Shown one piece after another: positions 1-6,219 of a stretch of DNA of 8,696 nt. This stretch comes from Methanomicrobiales archaeon (lineage in GTDB: Archaea; Halobacteriota; Methanomicrobia; Methanomicrobiales; JACTUA01). The translations under genes and the position numbers were made by a program. Numbering within the stretch: the first letter of the stretch is position 1; each line of letters begins with the position of its first letter. The stretch lies in the NCBI GenBank assembly GCA_028678815.1, contig JAJRCS010000183.1:1-8696 (forward strand), read 5' to 3'. The notes below the pieces were generated by a model. It saw only the letters and a program-made list of their open reading frames with translations, searched no databases and was not told the origin of the DNA.

Positions 1-371
1 ACCTGATCTGGAAGTACCAGTTCGGGGTCTTCACGAGGAGGAAGTACGTGACGAGTCACTACCACATCCTCTTTGCCGCAAAGGACCCGAAGAGGTACTT
101 CTTCTCCAAGGCCGAGCACTACCCCGAGGACGTCTGGGTGATCAACCGGGAGTACTGGACCGGGAAGAGGAAGACCCCGACGAAGCTCCCCACCGCCCTC
201 GTGAAGAAGATCCTTGCCTTCTCCAGCCGCGAGGGCGACCTCGTGCTGGACCCGTTCCTGGGCTCAGGCACCGTGGCCGTTGCTGCACAGGAGATGGGGA
301 GGCACTACCTCGGGTTCGAGATCGTGCCCGAATACTACGAGCTCGCGAAGGAGCGGCTCGAACGGGGATGA
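1..371 (+). CDS. DNA methyltransferase (N4-cytosine/N6-adenine type), C-terminal part
   Basis: The reading frame is open to the left edge (frame starting at base 3), so this is the last ~122 residues of a gene that begins upstream. It contains an FxGxG S-adenosylmethionine-binding motif I, DPFLGSGTVAVAA, preceded by a segment ending GDLVLDP and followed by GRHYLGFEIVPEYYELAKERL. A SAM-binding motif near the C-terminus, after an aromatic segment (IWKYQFG...SHYHILFAAK), is the motif order of beta-class amino-methyltransferases, in which the catalytic (D/S)PPY motif comes first. That motif lies outside the window, so adenine versus cytosine specificity cannot be told. An internal GTG at 48 is not taken as the start, because the conserved fold continues upstream of it. 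The stop overlaps the next start (ATGA, 368-371), suggesting translational coupling. Whether it is an orphan or a restriction-linked enzyme cannot be seen from here. Confidence 0.88.
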   Translation, partial: LIWKYQFGVFTRRKYVTSHYHILFAAKDPKRYFFSKAEHYPEDVWVINREYWTGKRKTPTKLPTALVKKILAFSSREGDLVLDPFLGSGTVAVAAQEMGRHYLGFEIVPEYYELAKERLERG

Positions 372-1159
372 CCATGGACGAGAGAACCCGGGACCTCCTC
401 CGGCAGGGGACGAACCTCGTCTTCTCCTTCGCCCAATTCCTTGTCACCCTGCTCCCGGCCCTTGGTATCGGCACCGGGATCGGGGAACGCGCCACCGGGG
501 GCGAACCCCTGGTCCAGCCCATCTTCTGGGCTTTCTTCATCTGGTTCCCGATTTACGCCGCGTGTATCGCCTACGGGATCTACCAGGCGCTCCCTGCCCA
601 GAGAAACACCGGGATCCTTCGCCGCACGGGGTTCGCCACCGCATCGGCTTTCATCGGGATCACCGCCTATGCCCTCGTTGCCCAATCCGGCGGAAGTGAC
701 TGGCTCCTCATCGCCATCTTTGTCTGGATCCTCGCATCCCTTCTCTTCTCCTATTTCCGGCTCACCGCATATCAGGACCAGCTCACCCGGAACGAACACT
801 ACCTGGTGCTCGCACCCGTGAGTCTCCTCACCGGGTGGGTCAGCCTCGCCATACTTGTGAACATCGCGGCGGTGCTGAAGGCCGACGGTTTCATTCCGGT
901 GGGAACAACGGAAACGATATTCTCTGTCCTCCTGCTCATCGTCGCCTTCCTCGTCGCAGTGTATCTCATCCGTGCAGGGAAGGGCAATGCATGGTATGCC
1001 TTCCCGGTCATATGGGGGCTCCTCGGGGTCGTCGTGGCGAATGTCCTCCGGGAGCCAAAACCCGCCGTGGCCCTGACCGCCGGGCTGGCCGCCCTGGCCC
1101 TCTTGGGAGTACTCCTCGCGGCGCCGAGGACAAAGGGGAGACCGGCCTCGGTTCCATGA
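368..1159 (+). CDS. TspO/MBR-like multi-spanning membrane protein
   Basis: The product is 263 residues and very hydrophobic, with about 8-9 predicted membrane spans (roughly 17-35, 51-74, 88-106, 111-130, 144-168, 182-201, 207-226, 232-252). It resembles the long TspO/MBR-like (tryptophan-rich sensory protein-like) family: a F-IW-PIY segment followed by YQALPAQR (residues 53-79), an RRTGF stretch, and later LTGWVSLAILVNIAA, which matches the family's GW-S-A-NIA segment. Classical TspO proteins of about 160 residues bind porphyrins, tetrapyrroles or sterols. The longer relatives have no established function, so ligand binding is only a possibility here. The ATG at 368 overlaps the methyltransferase stop; an in-frame ATG at 374 is an alternative. 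The overlap implies co-transcription with the methyltransferase, but no functional link is evident. Family assignment rests on remembered motif patterns. Confidence 0.7.
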   Translation: MTMDERTRDLLRQGTNLVFSFAQFLVTLLPALGIGTGIGERATGGEPLVQPIFWAFFIWFPIYAACIAYGIYQALPAQRNTGILRRTGFATASAFIGITAYALVAQSGGSDWLLIAIFVWILASLLFSYFRLTAYQDQLTRNEHYLVLAPVSLLTGWVSLAILVNIAAVLKADGFIPVGTTETIFSVLLLIVAFLVAVYLIRAGKGNAWYAFPVIWGLLGVVVANVLREPKPAVALTAGLAALALLGVLLAAPRTKGRPASVP

Positions 1160-1224
1160 GAATATCGGGGTGATGGATCGCGCTGAAACAGGGCGACCCA
1201 AACGGGCAGGACAGAATCAGGGAG

Positions 1225-1309
1225 CGCTGAGGAGGGGAATTGAACCCCCGAGGGGCGGGATGCCCCACAAGCTCTCCAGGCTTGCGCCTTACCGCTAGAC
1301 TACCTCAGC
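1225..1309 (-). tRNA. tRNA-Ser (anticodon GGA)
   Basis: The minus strand folds as a class II tRNA of about 85 nt. The acceptor stem is GCTGAGG/CCTCAGC with discriminator G. The anticodon stem is CAAGC/GCTTG around the loop CTGGAGA, giving anticodon GGA (bases 1277-1275), which reads UCC serine codons. The long variable arm has a GGGGC/GCCCC stem and an ATCCC loop. The T arm is GGGGG-TTCAATT-CCCCT. The long variable arm and G73 both support serine. The three bases after the discriminator are CTC, so CCA is not encoded and must be added after transcription. No intron is seen. Confidence 0.97.
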
Positions 1310-1350
1310 ATGAAATGAAGGATTGCGGAACAATCATTGGAGCTGATCTC

Positions 1351-1357
1351 TTTTAAA
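1351..1357 (-). promoter_or_regulatory. Putative TATA box for tRNA-Ser
   Basis: The minus strand reads TTTAAAA here, about 45 bases upstream of the mature tRNA 5' end at 1309. With the usual archaeal TATA-to-start distance of about 27 bases, this would give a 5' leader of roughly 18 nt, to be removed by RNase P. Its upstream side overlaps the first unit of the tandem hairpin repeat (1356-1410), which would occupy the BRE position. Predicted from sequence only. Confidence 0.5.
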
Positions 1358-1410
1358 CCATCCCCTTTAGGGGGTGGAACCATCCCCTTTAGGGGGTGGA
1401 ACCATCCCCT
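1356..1410. repeat. Tandem 22-bp hairpin repeat, 2.5 copies
   Basis: Two identical 22-base units (1356-1377 and 1378-1399) are followed by an 11-base partial third (1400-1410). Each unit contains an inverted repeat: CCATCCCC, loop TTTA, GGGGGTGG, an 8-bp stem with one G-T pair. The array sits between the tRNA-Ser promoter and a gene-poor stretch. It could be a protein-binding array, a tandem RNA hairpin element or a miniature dispersed repeat; the sequence does not say which. Confidence 0.85.
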
Positions 1411-1580
1411 CCGGATGAGGATCGATCATAGAAGCCGTAAGGCGAATCGCCCAGGGGCGTCGACTGAGAGCGGTTTCCTGAGTGGAGCGAAAAAGGAACG
1501 ATGAATCCCTGGAACCTTCCGGCGAAGGCCCCAGGAGCGTCGGCTCAGGCACAGTTTTATCGAGGAAAATAGATCGGTGT
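1411..1580. other. Gene-free segment with an imperfect 28-bp direct repeat and a long hairpin
   Basis: I see no credible coding sequence between the tandem hairpins and the end of cbf5. Bases 1441-1468 and 1521-1548 match at 22 of 28 positions (core GGCGAA...CCAGG-GCGTCG-CT-AG), with an offset of exactly 80 bases. The second copy overlaps a hairpin: CCTGG (1508-1512), AA, CCTTC (1515-1519), loop CGGC, GAAGG (1524-1528), CC, CCAGG (1531-1535). A structured RNA or a decayed repeat element is possible; neither is proven. Confidence 0.55.
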
Positions 1581-2687
1581 TCACTTCCCCGCCTTCTCCT
1601 TCCTCTTCTTCCATCCCCTCGGGTAGGTTCCCGGCGGCATGAGCACCACCCGGGGTGTGGCGACGAGGCCGGGGGATCCGGGGACCATCTTCCCGCTCTC
1701 CACGAGGGCCTGAGCGACGGCGACGAGCTCCCCTTTCTGCGTGAAGATCCCCACGGGGTCTCTCGCTGAGAAGGTTCCTTCCGAGGTGACGAGGCCGGCC
1801 CCGGCGAGGGAGGCCCCGTGGCAGACCGCGTCCACGGCGGTATCCCGGATGGTGACCCGGGGCAGGTCCATGACTGCCCTTCCCATGGGGAGGATCATCC
1901 CCTGGAGCGGGGCCGGGTTCCCTTCCCGCGCTGCCCAGGCAGCGTCCTCCAGCTCCTGGAGGGTGTGGGCATCGGCCTCGGTGAAGGACCCTGACCTCGT
2001 CCGCCGGAGCTCGCCCATGGACCCGCCCGGGCCGGCGGCAAGCCCCATGTGGTGGCAGAGGGACCGGATGTACGTCCCTGCATCGCAGGCCACCCGGATG
2101 AGGACGGATCTCCCGTCCACCTCCAGGACGTCGAGCCGGTGCACGGTCCGGATCCGGAGGGCCCTCTTCACCGCGGCCTTCTTCGGCGGGCGCTGGTAGA
2201 TCCGGCCCTGGAAGTCCCTCGCGATCTCCCGGATCCGGTCCTCCGTGACATCGCCGTGGAGCCTCCAGAGGCAGACGTACTCCTTCTCCCCCCGCTGGAG
2301 GAAGGGCGCGAGCCTCACGGCGGAGCCGAGCATCACGACGAGGACCCCTGATACCCCCGGGTCCAGGGTCCCCGCGTGGCCGACCGGGACCCCGAGGATC
2401 TTCCCGGCCCAGGCGGTCACCTGGTGGCTGGAGGGGCCCCGGGGCTTGTCGATGACGATGATCCCGGGTCCCGCAGGGAGCGACGGCTCCGAAGGAGGCG
2501 GAGCTGTCCCGGGGGGAGGAGGGCGCGAAGCACCCCGGGTCCGAAGGAGCCGGGGTTGTCCCGGGGGGTGGGGGCCCCTCGGGACACGGCTCCTCCCGTC
2601 CAGGGGGGCAGGGGCCCCTCTGGACTGGGGGATGGGGCCCCTCTGGAGCTCGATCCCCGGCCCGGCCGGGAGTACCGGTTCCGTCAT
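1581..2687 (-). CDS. truB: Cbf5/archaeal TruB, H/ACA RNP tRNA/rRNA pseudouridine synthase
   Basis: Cbf5 converts uridine to pseudouridine in rRNA and tRNA, as the catalytic subunit of box H/ACA RNPs with Nop10, Gar1 and L7Ae, and can modify tRNA U55 directly. The 368-residue product has the family core from residue ~75: IDKPRGPSSHQV, then GHAGTLDPGVSGVL with the catalytic Asp at 109, then KEYVCLWRLHGD, IYQRPPKKAAVKR and CDAGTYIRSLCHHMG. A PUA domain covers roughly 275-355 (LPRVTIRDTAV...GIFTQKGELVAVAQA), ending in a basic tail. The start is the ATG at 2687, overlapping the hemD stop as ATGA; no ATG, GTG or TTG start was found in frame between it and the core. Odd: residues ~12-75 form a Pro/Gly/Arg-rich low-complexity insertion, whereas I recall homologues starting close to the IDKPRG motif. 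LPAGPGI occurs on both sides of it (6-12 and 70-76). Confidence 0.95.
   Translation of the reverse strand: MTEPVLPAGPGIELQRGPIPQSRGAPAPLDGRSRVPRGPHPPGQPRLLRTRGASRPPPPGTAPPPSEPSLPAGPGIIVIDKPRGPSSHQVTAWAGKILGVPVGHAGTLDPGVSGVLVVMLGSAVRLAPFLQRGEKEYVCLWRLHGDVTEDRIREIARDFQGRIYQRPPKKAAVKRALRIRTVHRLDVLEVDGRSVLIRVACDAGTYIRSLCHHMGLAAGPGGSMGELRRTRSGSFTEADAHTLQELEDAAWAAREGNPAPLQGMILPMGRAVMDLPRVTIRDTAVDAVCHGASLAGAGLVTSEGTFSARDPVGIFTQKGELVAVAQALVESGKMVPGSPGLVATPRVVLMPPGTYPRGWKKRKEKAGK
2460..2654. repeat. GC-rich low-complexity repeats inside the cbf5 5' region
   Basis: This stretch encodes the N-terminal insertion of Cbf5 and is built of short duplications. A ~36-base segment starting TCCGAAGGAG at 2488 recurs at 2540 with about six mismatches. 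The motif GGGGCCCCTC occurs at 2571, 2611 and 2634, extended to a shared GGGGCCCCTCTGGA in the last two (23 bases apart). The 52-base spacing of the first pair is not a multiple of three, so the two copies are read in different frames. Yet the whole region stays open in the cbf5 frame. Confidence 0.75.
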
Positions 2688-3379
2688 TTCCCCTCCCCGG
2701 CGCCTCTCCCGAGGAACCTGTCGAGGGCAGCGAGTGTCCCCTCGAGGGACCCGTCGCCCACGACCGCGGGTTCTGCCCCCGCCGCCGTCATGACCCCGGC
2801 GGTGATCTCCCCGATGGCCATGAGGAGGAGGCCTGGCCGGGGCTGCCAGACGGCCTCCGAAAAGGAGGACCCGCTCGTGAAGAGGAGGGCGTCCGCCCCG
2901 TCCGTCGTGAGGGGCTCCCGGGTGGGGATGAGCCCGTAGACCCGGACCTCGACGGGGATGCCCCCTGCAGCCCCGATGGCCCCGAGGAGCGCGGGGTTCG
3001 GCACGTCTGCCCTCGGTATCCCGATCCGCTTCCCCCGGATCCAGTCCCCGAGGTACGGGACGAGGTCCCTCGAGTAAAAGGCCGGGAGGATCTCGCACCG
3101 GATCCCGTGTTTTTCGAGGGTGCGGGCGGTCTGGGGGCCGATGGCGACGACCCGCGGCGGATCCCGGAGACGGGGCGCCAGGAGATCCGCGGGGACGGCG
3201 CTCGCGAAGAAGATGCAGTCGAGCTCCCCCCGGTTCGCGGCCTCGAGGAAGGAGTCGACCCGGTCGCGGTAGATCTCCACCCTGAGCGGGGAGACGGTGT
3301 AACACTCGTGCCCGTGCTTCCGGCAGGTGCCCGCGTCCCGCGCCCCCTTCCCGGCAACCCTCGTGACCGCGATGCGCAT
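2684..3379 (-). CDS. hemD: Uroporphyrinogen-III synthase
   Basis: HemD closes hydroxymethylbilane into uroporphyrinogen III, inverting ring D; this is the branch point towards F430, cobalamin and siroheme in a methanogen. The 231-residue length is normal for the family. HemD is poorly conserved, but the expected landmarks are present in order: an N-terminal MRIAVTR strand, DCIFFASAVPADLL (~54-67), VVAIGPQTARTLEKHGI (~77-93), GKRIGIPRAD (~116-125), the VYGLIPTREPL linker (~147-157), DALLFTSGSSFSEAV (~163-177), and AIGEITAGVMTAAGAEPAVVG (~188-208) with a final SLEGTLAAL helix. The ATG at 3379 is preceded by a purine-rich GGAGAGGTGA about 12 bases upstream, a reasonable ribosome binding site. 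A TATA element at 3428-3434 predicts a ~25-nt leader. The stop overlaps the cbf5 start (ATGA), so the two genes form a coupled operon. Confidence 0.9.
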   Translation of the reverse strand: MRIAVTRVAGKGARDAGTCRKHGHECYTVSPLRVEIYRDRVDSFLEAANRGELDCIFFASAVPADLLAPRLRDPPRVVAIGPQTARTLEKHGIRCEILPAFYSRDLVPYLGDWIRGKRIGIPRADVPNPALLGAIGAAGGIPVEVRVYGLIPTREPLTTDGADALLFTSGSSFSEAVWQPRPGLLLMAIGEITAGVMTAAGAEPAVVGDGSLEGTLAALDRFLGRGAGEGK

Positions 3380-3427
3380 CGTGAAGCTCTTTCACCTCTC
3401 CCGATATCACCGTATCCATCCAGCGGG

Positions 3428-3434
3428 TTTTATA
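3428..3434. promoter_or_regulatory. Shared divergent TATA element (hemD-cbf5 / permease)
   Basis: The sequence GGGTTTTATACCC (3425-3437) reads as TATAAAA on the minus strand and TTTTATA on the plus strand. It is the only good TATA candidate I see between the divergent genes. On the minus strand it would place transcription of hemD near 3404, leaving room for the Shine-Dalgarno-like GGAGAGGTGA. On the plus strand it lies 27 bases before a GTG at 3458, the spacing of a leaderless transcript. Confidence 0.6.
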
Positions 3435-3457
3435 CCCTTGTGCCTGCATCTCTCCTC

Positions 3458-4672
3458 GTGGTCGCCGGAATCCTCCTCGGGTGCGGGATGGGGGTCTGCC
3501 TCGGGACGATAAGCGGCCTCATCCCGGGGTTCCATTCCAATACCCTCGCCTCCCTCCTCCTCTCCCTCCAGGGGGTCCTCGCCTCCCTCCTCGGCCCCGA
3601 GGTGCTTGCCACGGCCCTCTTCTCCGCCCTCGTCACCCATACCTTCATCGACAGCATCCCGAGCACCTACCTGGGCATCCCGGACCCGGACAATGCCCTC
3701 TCCGTCCTCCCTGCCCATGCCCTCTGCCTGCAGGGCCTCGGGGAGGAGGCGGTCCGGGTCGCGGCCCTCGGGAGCGCCCTCGCCGTGGTGGCAGGGGTCC
3801 CCCTCTCTCTCCTCTGCTTCCTCCTCCTCCCGCCCCTCCAGCCGTACCTGGACTGGGGAATCGGGATCATCCTCCTCGGCATCGCGGGGCTCCTCGTGGT
3901 GACCGCCGAGGCCCCCGGCTGGGCCCTCTCCCTCTTCCTCGCCTCGGGTGCCCTCGGGCTCTTCTCCTTCCGGTACTCCTTCCTCGCCTGGCACCCCTTC
4001 GGCGGGACCGCCATCCTCCTCCCCCTCCTCTCCGGGCTCTTCGGCTTCTCCACCCTCCTCCTCGCCTCGGGGGCGCCCTTCCCGGCCCAGCGCTTCGGGG
4101 GACTCCGCATCGAGGGGAAGGGCCTCGCCTCCGGGATCCTCTTCGGCGCAGCGGCCGGGTCCATCACCGGCTGGCTGCCGGGGCTCTCCAGTGCCACGGC
4201 GAACGCCCTCGTCTCCTCGGGGGGCGGGTACGACCGGGAGCCCCGGCAGTATCTCGTCTCCGCGAGCGCGGCGAACACGGTGAACGCCTTCGTCGGGCTC
4301 GCCACCCTCTACGCCCTCGGCCGGACCCGGAACGGGGTGATGGTCGCCCTCCTCGCCCTGGAACTCCCGCCCATGGGTATCCTCCTCATCGCGGGCTGCC
4401 TCGCCGGATGCGCCGCCTACCTCATCACCATCCGTCTCTCCCGCTCGGGGGATCGCCTGAGGGGGCTCGAGACCCGGACCCTGAATCTCGGGGTCATGGG
4501 CTTCGTCGCCATCCTCACGATCCTCTTCACCGGTCCCTTCGGCATCCTCGTCCTCTGCCTCGCGACCGCCATCGGGGTTGTGCCGCCGCTCGTGAACGTG
4601 CCCCGCCTCTTCCTCATGGGGGCCATCATGCTCCCGGTCATCTGCTTTTCCCTCGGGATTGTCACGGTGTGA
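3458..4672 (+). CDS. TctA-like membrane transporter, archaeal DUF112/COG1784 family
   Basis: A ~404-residue polytopic membrane protein (about 10-12 spans, rich in Leu, Gly and Ala). It carries the paired signature of TctA-family permeases: GLIPGFHSNT at residues ~20-29 and GWLPGLSSATANAL at ~238-251. Each follows a hydrophobic helix and together they mark the internal two-fold repeat of the fold. In bacteria TctA works with a small membrane subunit TctB and a periplasmic binding protein TctC to import tricarboxylates. Neither partner is encoded nearby, and the archaeal branch seems to act alone on an unknown substrate. Start choice: GTG 3458 fits a TATA box 27 bases upstream and the usual short distance to the first LPG-like motif; GTG 3440 (six more residues) is the alternative. 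The frame is open further upstream, but there it overlaps hemD. No Shine-Dalgarno is seen, consistent with a leaderless mRNA. Confidence 0.82.
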   Translation: MVAGILLGCGMGVCLGTISGLIPGFHSNTLASLLLSLQGVLASLLGPEVLATALFSALVTHTFIDSIPSTYLGIPDPDNALSVLPAHALCLQGLGEEAVRVAALGSALAVVAGVPLSLLCFLLLPPLQPYLDWGIGIILLGIAGLLVVTAEAPGWALSLFLASGALGLFSFRYSFLAWHPFGGTAILLPLLSGLFGFSTLLLASGAPFPAQRFGGLRIEGKGLASGILFGAAAGSITGWLPGLSSATANALVSSGGGYDREPRQYLVSASAANTVNAFVGLATLYALGRTRNGVMVALLALELPPMGILLIAGCLAGCAAYLITIRLSRSGDRLRGLETRTLNLGVMGFVAILTILFTGPFGILVLCLATAIGVVPPLVNVPRLFLMGAIMLPVICFSLGIVTV

Positions 4673-4711
4673 GGCATCCGTGGGATCACCACGTGTGGGG
4701 CAGATGCCATA

Positions 4712-4718
4712 GCTATAT
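4712..4718 (+). promoter_or_regulatory. Putative TATA box for nop5-flpA
   Basis: GCTATAT, within AGCTATATGT, lies in the 70-base gap after the permease gene. Its centre is ~27-30 bases before the GTG/ATG pair at 4742/4745. That spacing predicts a leaderless or almost leaderless transcript for the nop5-flpA operon. Confidence 0.55.
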
Positions 4719-4744
4719 GTGCAGATCTTCTCCATCTCCGGGTG

Positions 4745-5602
4745 ATGCGCTCCTACTGGTTCGGGGACGAGGACGACCATGGCTGCACGAGGGCAGGAGG
4801 GGACCCCGACACCCTCGCCCGCCGGGTTTCCTCCCTCAGGGCGGGACCGGGGGATATTGTCCCCCCGGACTGGAGGCATGCCCGCGAGTGCGGCGCCGTG
4901 AAGGACCGGGAAGAGTACCTCTCGAAACTCCGGGAGGTCTGCATCCGTCTCGCCCGCGAACAGGTCGCCTCGTCCCTCAGCGGGGAGGATACCGAGCTCA
5001 TGGAGATGGTCATGCTCCTCGACGGGATGGACCGGGCGGTGAACCAGCTCGGGGAACACCTCTCCTGCTGGTACCGGGTCCGCCATCCGGGTGAGGGCTG
5101 GAAGTACCGGCCCCGGGATTCCCGGAGGGTCCTCGCCCGGATAGGGGAGGATGCCGGGGGCCCCCTGAAGGACGCCCTCGGGGGGGTCCTCGCCCTCCGG
5201 GAGGCCCGGGCCCTCCTTGCCCGGGAGATCGGCGAGCGCTCCGCCCGGGTCCTCCCGAACTGCTCCGCCATCGTCGGGGGCCTCGTCGCTGCCCGGATCA
5301 TGGCCCTCGCGGGGGGGCTCCCGGACCTCGCGCGGCTCCCGGCCTCCTCCCTCCAGGTTCTCGGGGCCCGGGGGGCCCTCTTCTCCCACCTGACCGGCGG
5401 GACCCCCTCCCCGAAGCACGGCATCATCTACCAGCACCTGCGGGTCCACAATGCCCCGAGGGGCGTGCGGGGGAAGGTGGCCCGGGCCCTCGCAGGCCGG
5501 CTCGCCATCGCGGCACGGATAGACCGGTACCGGGGAACCCTCGATCCTGAGTTCATTGCCCGGTCGGACCGGATGATCGAAGCTGCGGGGGGCCGGCGGT
5601 GA
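4745..5602 (+). CDS. Nop5 (NOP5/NOP56-related), C/D-box RNP scaffold protein
   Basis: Nop5 bridges fibrillarin and the L7Ae-bound guide RNA in archaeal C/D-box sRNPs that 2'-O-methylate rRNA and tRNA. The 285-residue product has a coiled-coil region (~82-165, including LLDGMDRAVNQLGEHLSCWY at 91-110), then a clear Nop domain: PNCSAIVGGLVAARIMALAGGL (171-192), LARLPASSLQVLGARGALFSHL (195-216), PKHGIIYQH (223-231) and RGKVARALAGRLAIAARID (242-260). Two oddities. The N-terminal domain that docks fibrillarin looks short and little conserved, only about 75 residues before the coiled coil. The usual GAEKALF motif reads GARGALF, losing the conserved Glu and Lys. No KEKE tail is present. ATG 4745 is chosen; GTG 4742 would add one residue. 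The stop overlaps the fibrillarin start as GTGA (5599-5602), so the two partners are translationally coupled. Confidence 0.93.
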   Translation: MRSYWFGDEDDHGCTRAGGDPDTLARRVSSLRAGPGDIVPPDWRHARECGAVKDREEYLSKLREVCIRLAREQVASSLSGEDTELMEMVMLLDGMDRAVNQLGEHLSCWYRVRHPGEGWKYRPRDSRRVLARIGEDAGGPLKDALGGVLALREARALLAREIGERSARVLPNCSAIVGGLVAARIMALAGGLPDLARLPASSLQVLGARGALFSHLTGGTPSPKHGIIYQHLRVHNAPRGVRGKVARALAGRLAIAARIDRYRGTLDPEFIARSDRMIEAAGGRR

Positions 5603-6195
5603 TCTGGATCGGCCAGACCCTGGTCTCGCCCGGGGAACCGGGGATATACGGGGAACGGGTACTGGACGGCCACCGGGTATGGGACCCGTACCGGAGCAAG
5701 CTCGGGGCCCTCTATTACCTGGGGAAGGGGATCGATCTCACGGCGTCCATGCGGGTCCTCTACCTCGGTGCAGCCCACGGGACCACGGTCTCCCATGTCG
5801 CCGACTACGTCGAGGTGGTCTATGCCGTGGAGATGGCCCCGCGGCCCATGGAGGACCTCCTGGAGGTGGCGGGGAGGCGCCGGAACATCATCCCCATCCT
5901 GGCCGATGCCGGCCGCCCGGAGGAGTACGCTGCCCTCGTCGAGGAGGTGGACCTCGTCTTCCAGGACGTTGCATCCCCTGCCCAGGCGGAGATCGCCCTC
6001 AGGAACCGGGCCTTCCTCGCCCCCGGCGGGAACCTCATCCTCGTGGTGAAGACCCGGGCCATCGATACCACGGCGCGCCCCGGGGACGTGGAGGCCGGGG
6101 TCAGTTCGGCGATTCGTTCCTCCTATACCATCCTGGATTCGGTCTGGCTCCTTCCCTACCATCGCGACCATGTCGCCTTCATCTGCAGGAGATGA
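5599..6195 (+). CDS. flpA: Fibrillarin-like rRNA/tRNA 2'-O-methyltransferase
   Basis: FlpA is the SAM-dependent methyltransferase of the C/D-box RNP. It methylates the ribose 2'-OH at the site set by the guide RNA, working in complex with Nop5 and L7Ae. The 198-residue product covers the whole catalytic domain: YGERVLDGHRVWDPYRSKLGA (17-37), SAM-binding LYLGAAHGTTVSHVAD (54-69) with the ribose-binding acidic residue in VYAVEMAPR (E78), FQDVASPAQAEIA (121-133), and LVVKTRAID (148-156). The catalytic tetrad Lys-Asp-Lys-His appears intact as K34, D123, K151 and H191 (PYHRDHVAF). It is slightly shorter than the usual 210-230 residues, the difference being at the N-terminus. It starts with GTG at 5599, overlapping the nop5 stop, so translation is probably coupled to its partner. 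Confidence 0.95.
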   Translation: MIWIGQTLVSPGEPGIYGERVLDGHRVWDPYRSKLGALYYLGKGIDLTASMRVLYLGAAHGTTVSHVADYVEVVYAVEMAPRPMEDLLEVAGRRRNIIPILADAGRPEEYAALVEEVDLVFQDVASPAQAEIALRNRAFLAPGGNLILVVKTRAIDTTARPGDVEAGVSSAIRSSYTILDSVWLLPYHRDHVAFICRR

Positions 6196-6219
6196 GAAGC
6201 TCCGGGCCCGGTTGCCCCT

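Noticed and set aside
1356..1410. CRISPR array
   Set aside because: The units are directly adjacent with no spacers and there are only 2.5 of them; no cas gene is present.
1412..1482. Possible C/D-box guide RNA (GGATGAG and CTGA-like boxes)
   Set aside because: The C-box match is poor, the box spacing is longer than usual, and no paired C'/D' boxes are convincing.
2688..3449. Upstream extension of the cbf5 frame through hemD
   Set aside because: The translation is Arg/Pro/Gly-rich shadow sequence, and the ATG at 2687, overlapping the hemD stop, is the natural start.
3107..3457. Upstream extension of the permease frame to an ATG inside hemD
   Set aside because: The extra ~117 residues are antisense to hemD and unlike the family, and the conserved first helix begins near 3458.
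3407..5449. A 680-codon open frame on the minus strand
   Set aside because: It is antisense to the permease and nop5, is made almost wholly of Glu/Gly/Pro/Asp/Arg, and has no recognisable motif. It arises from the strong third-position G+C bias of the real genes.
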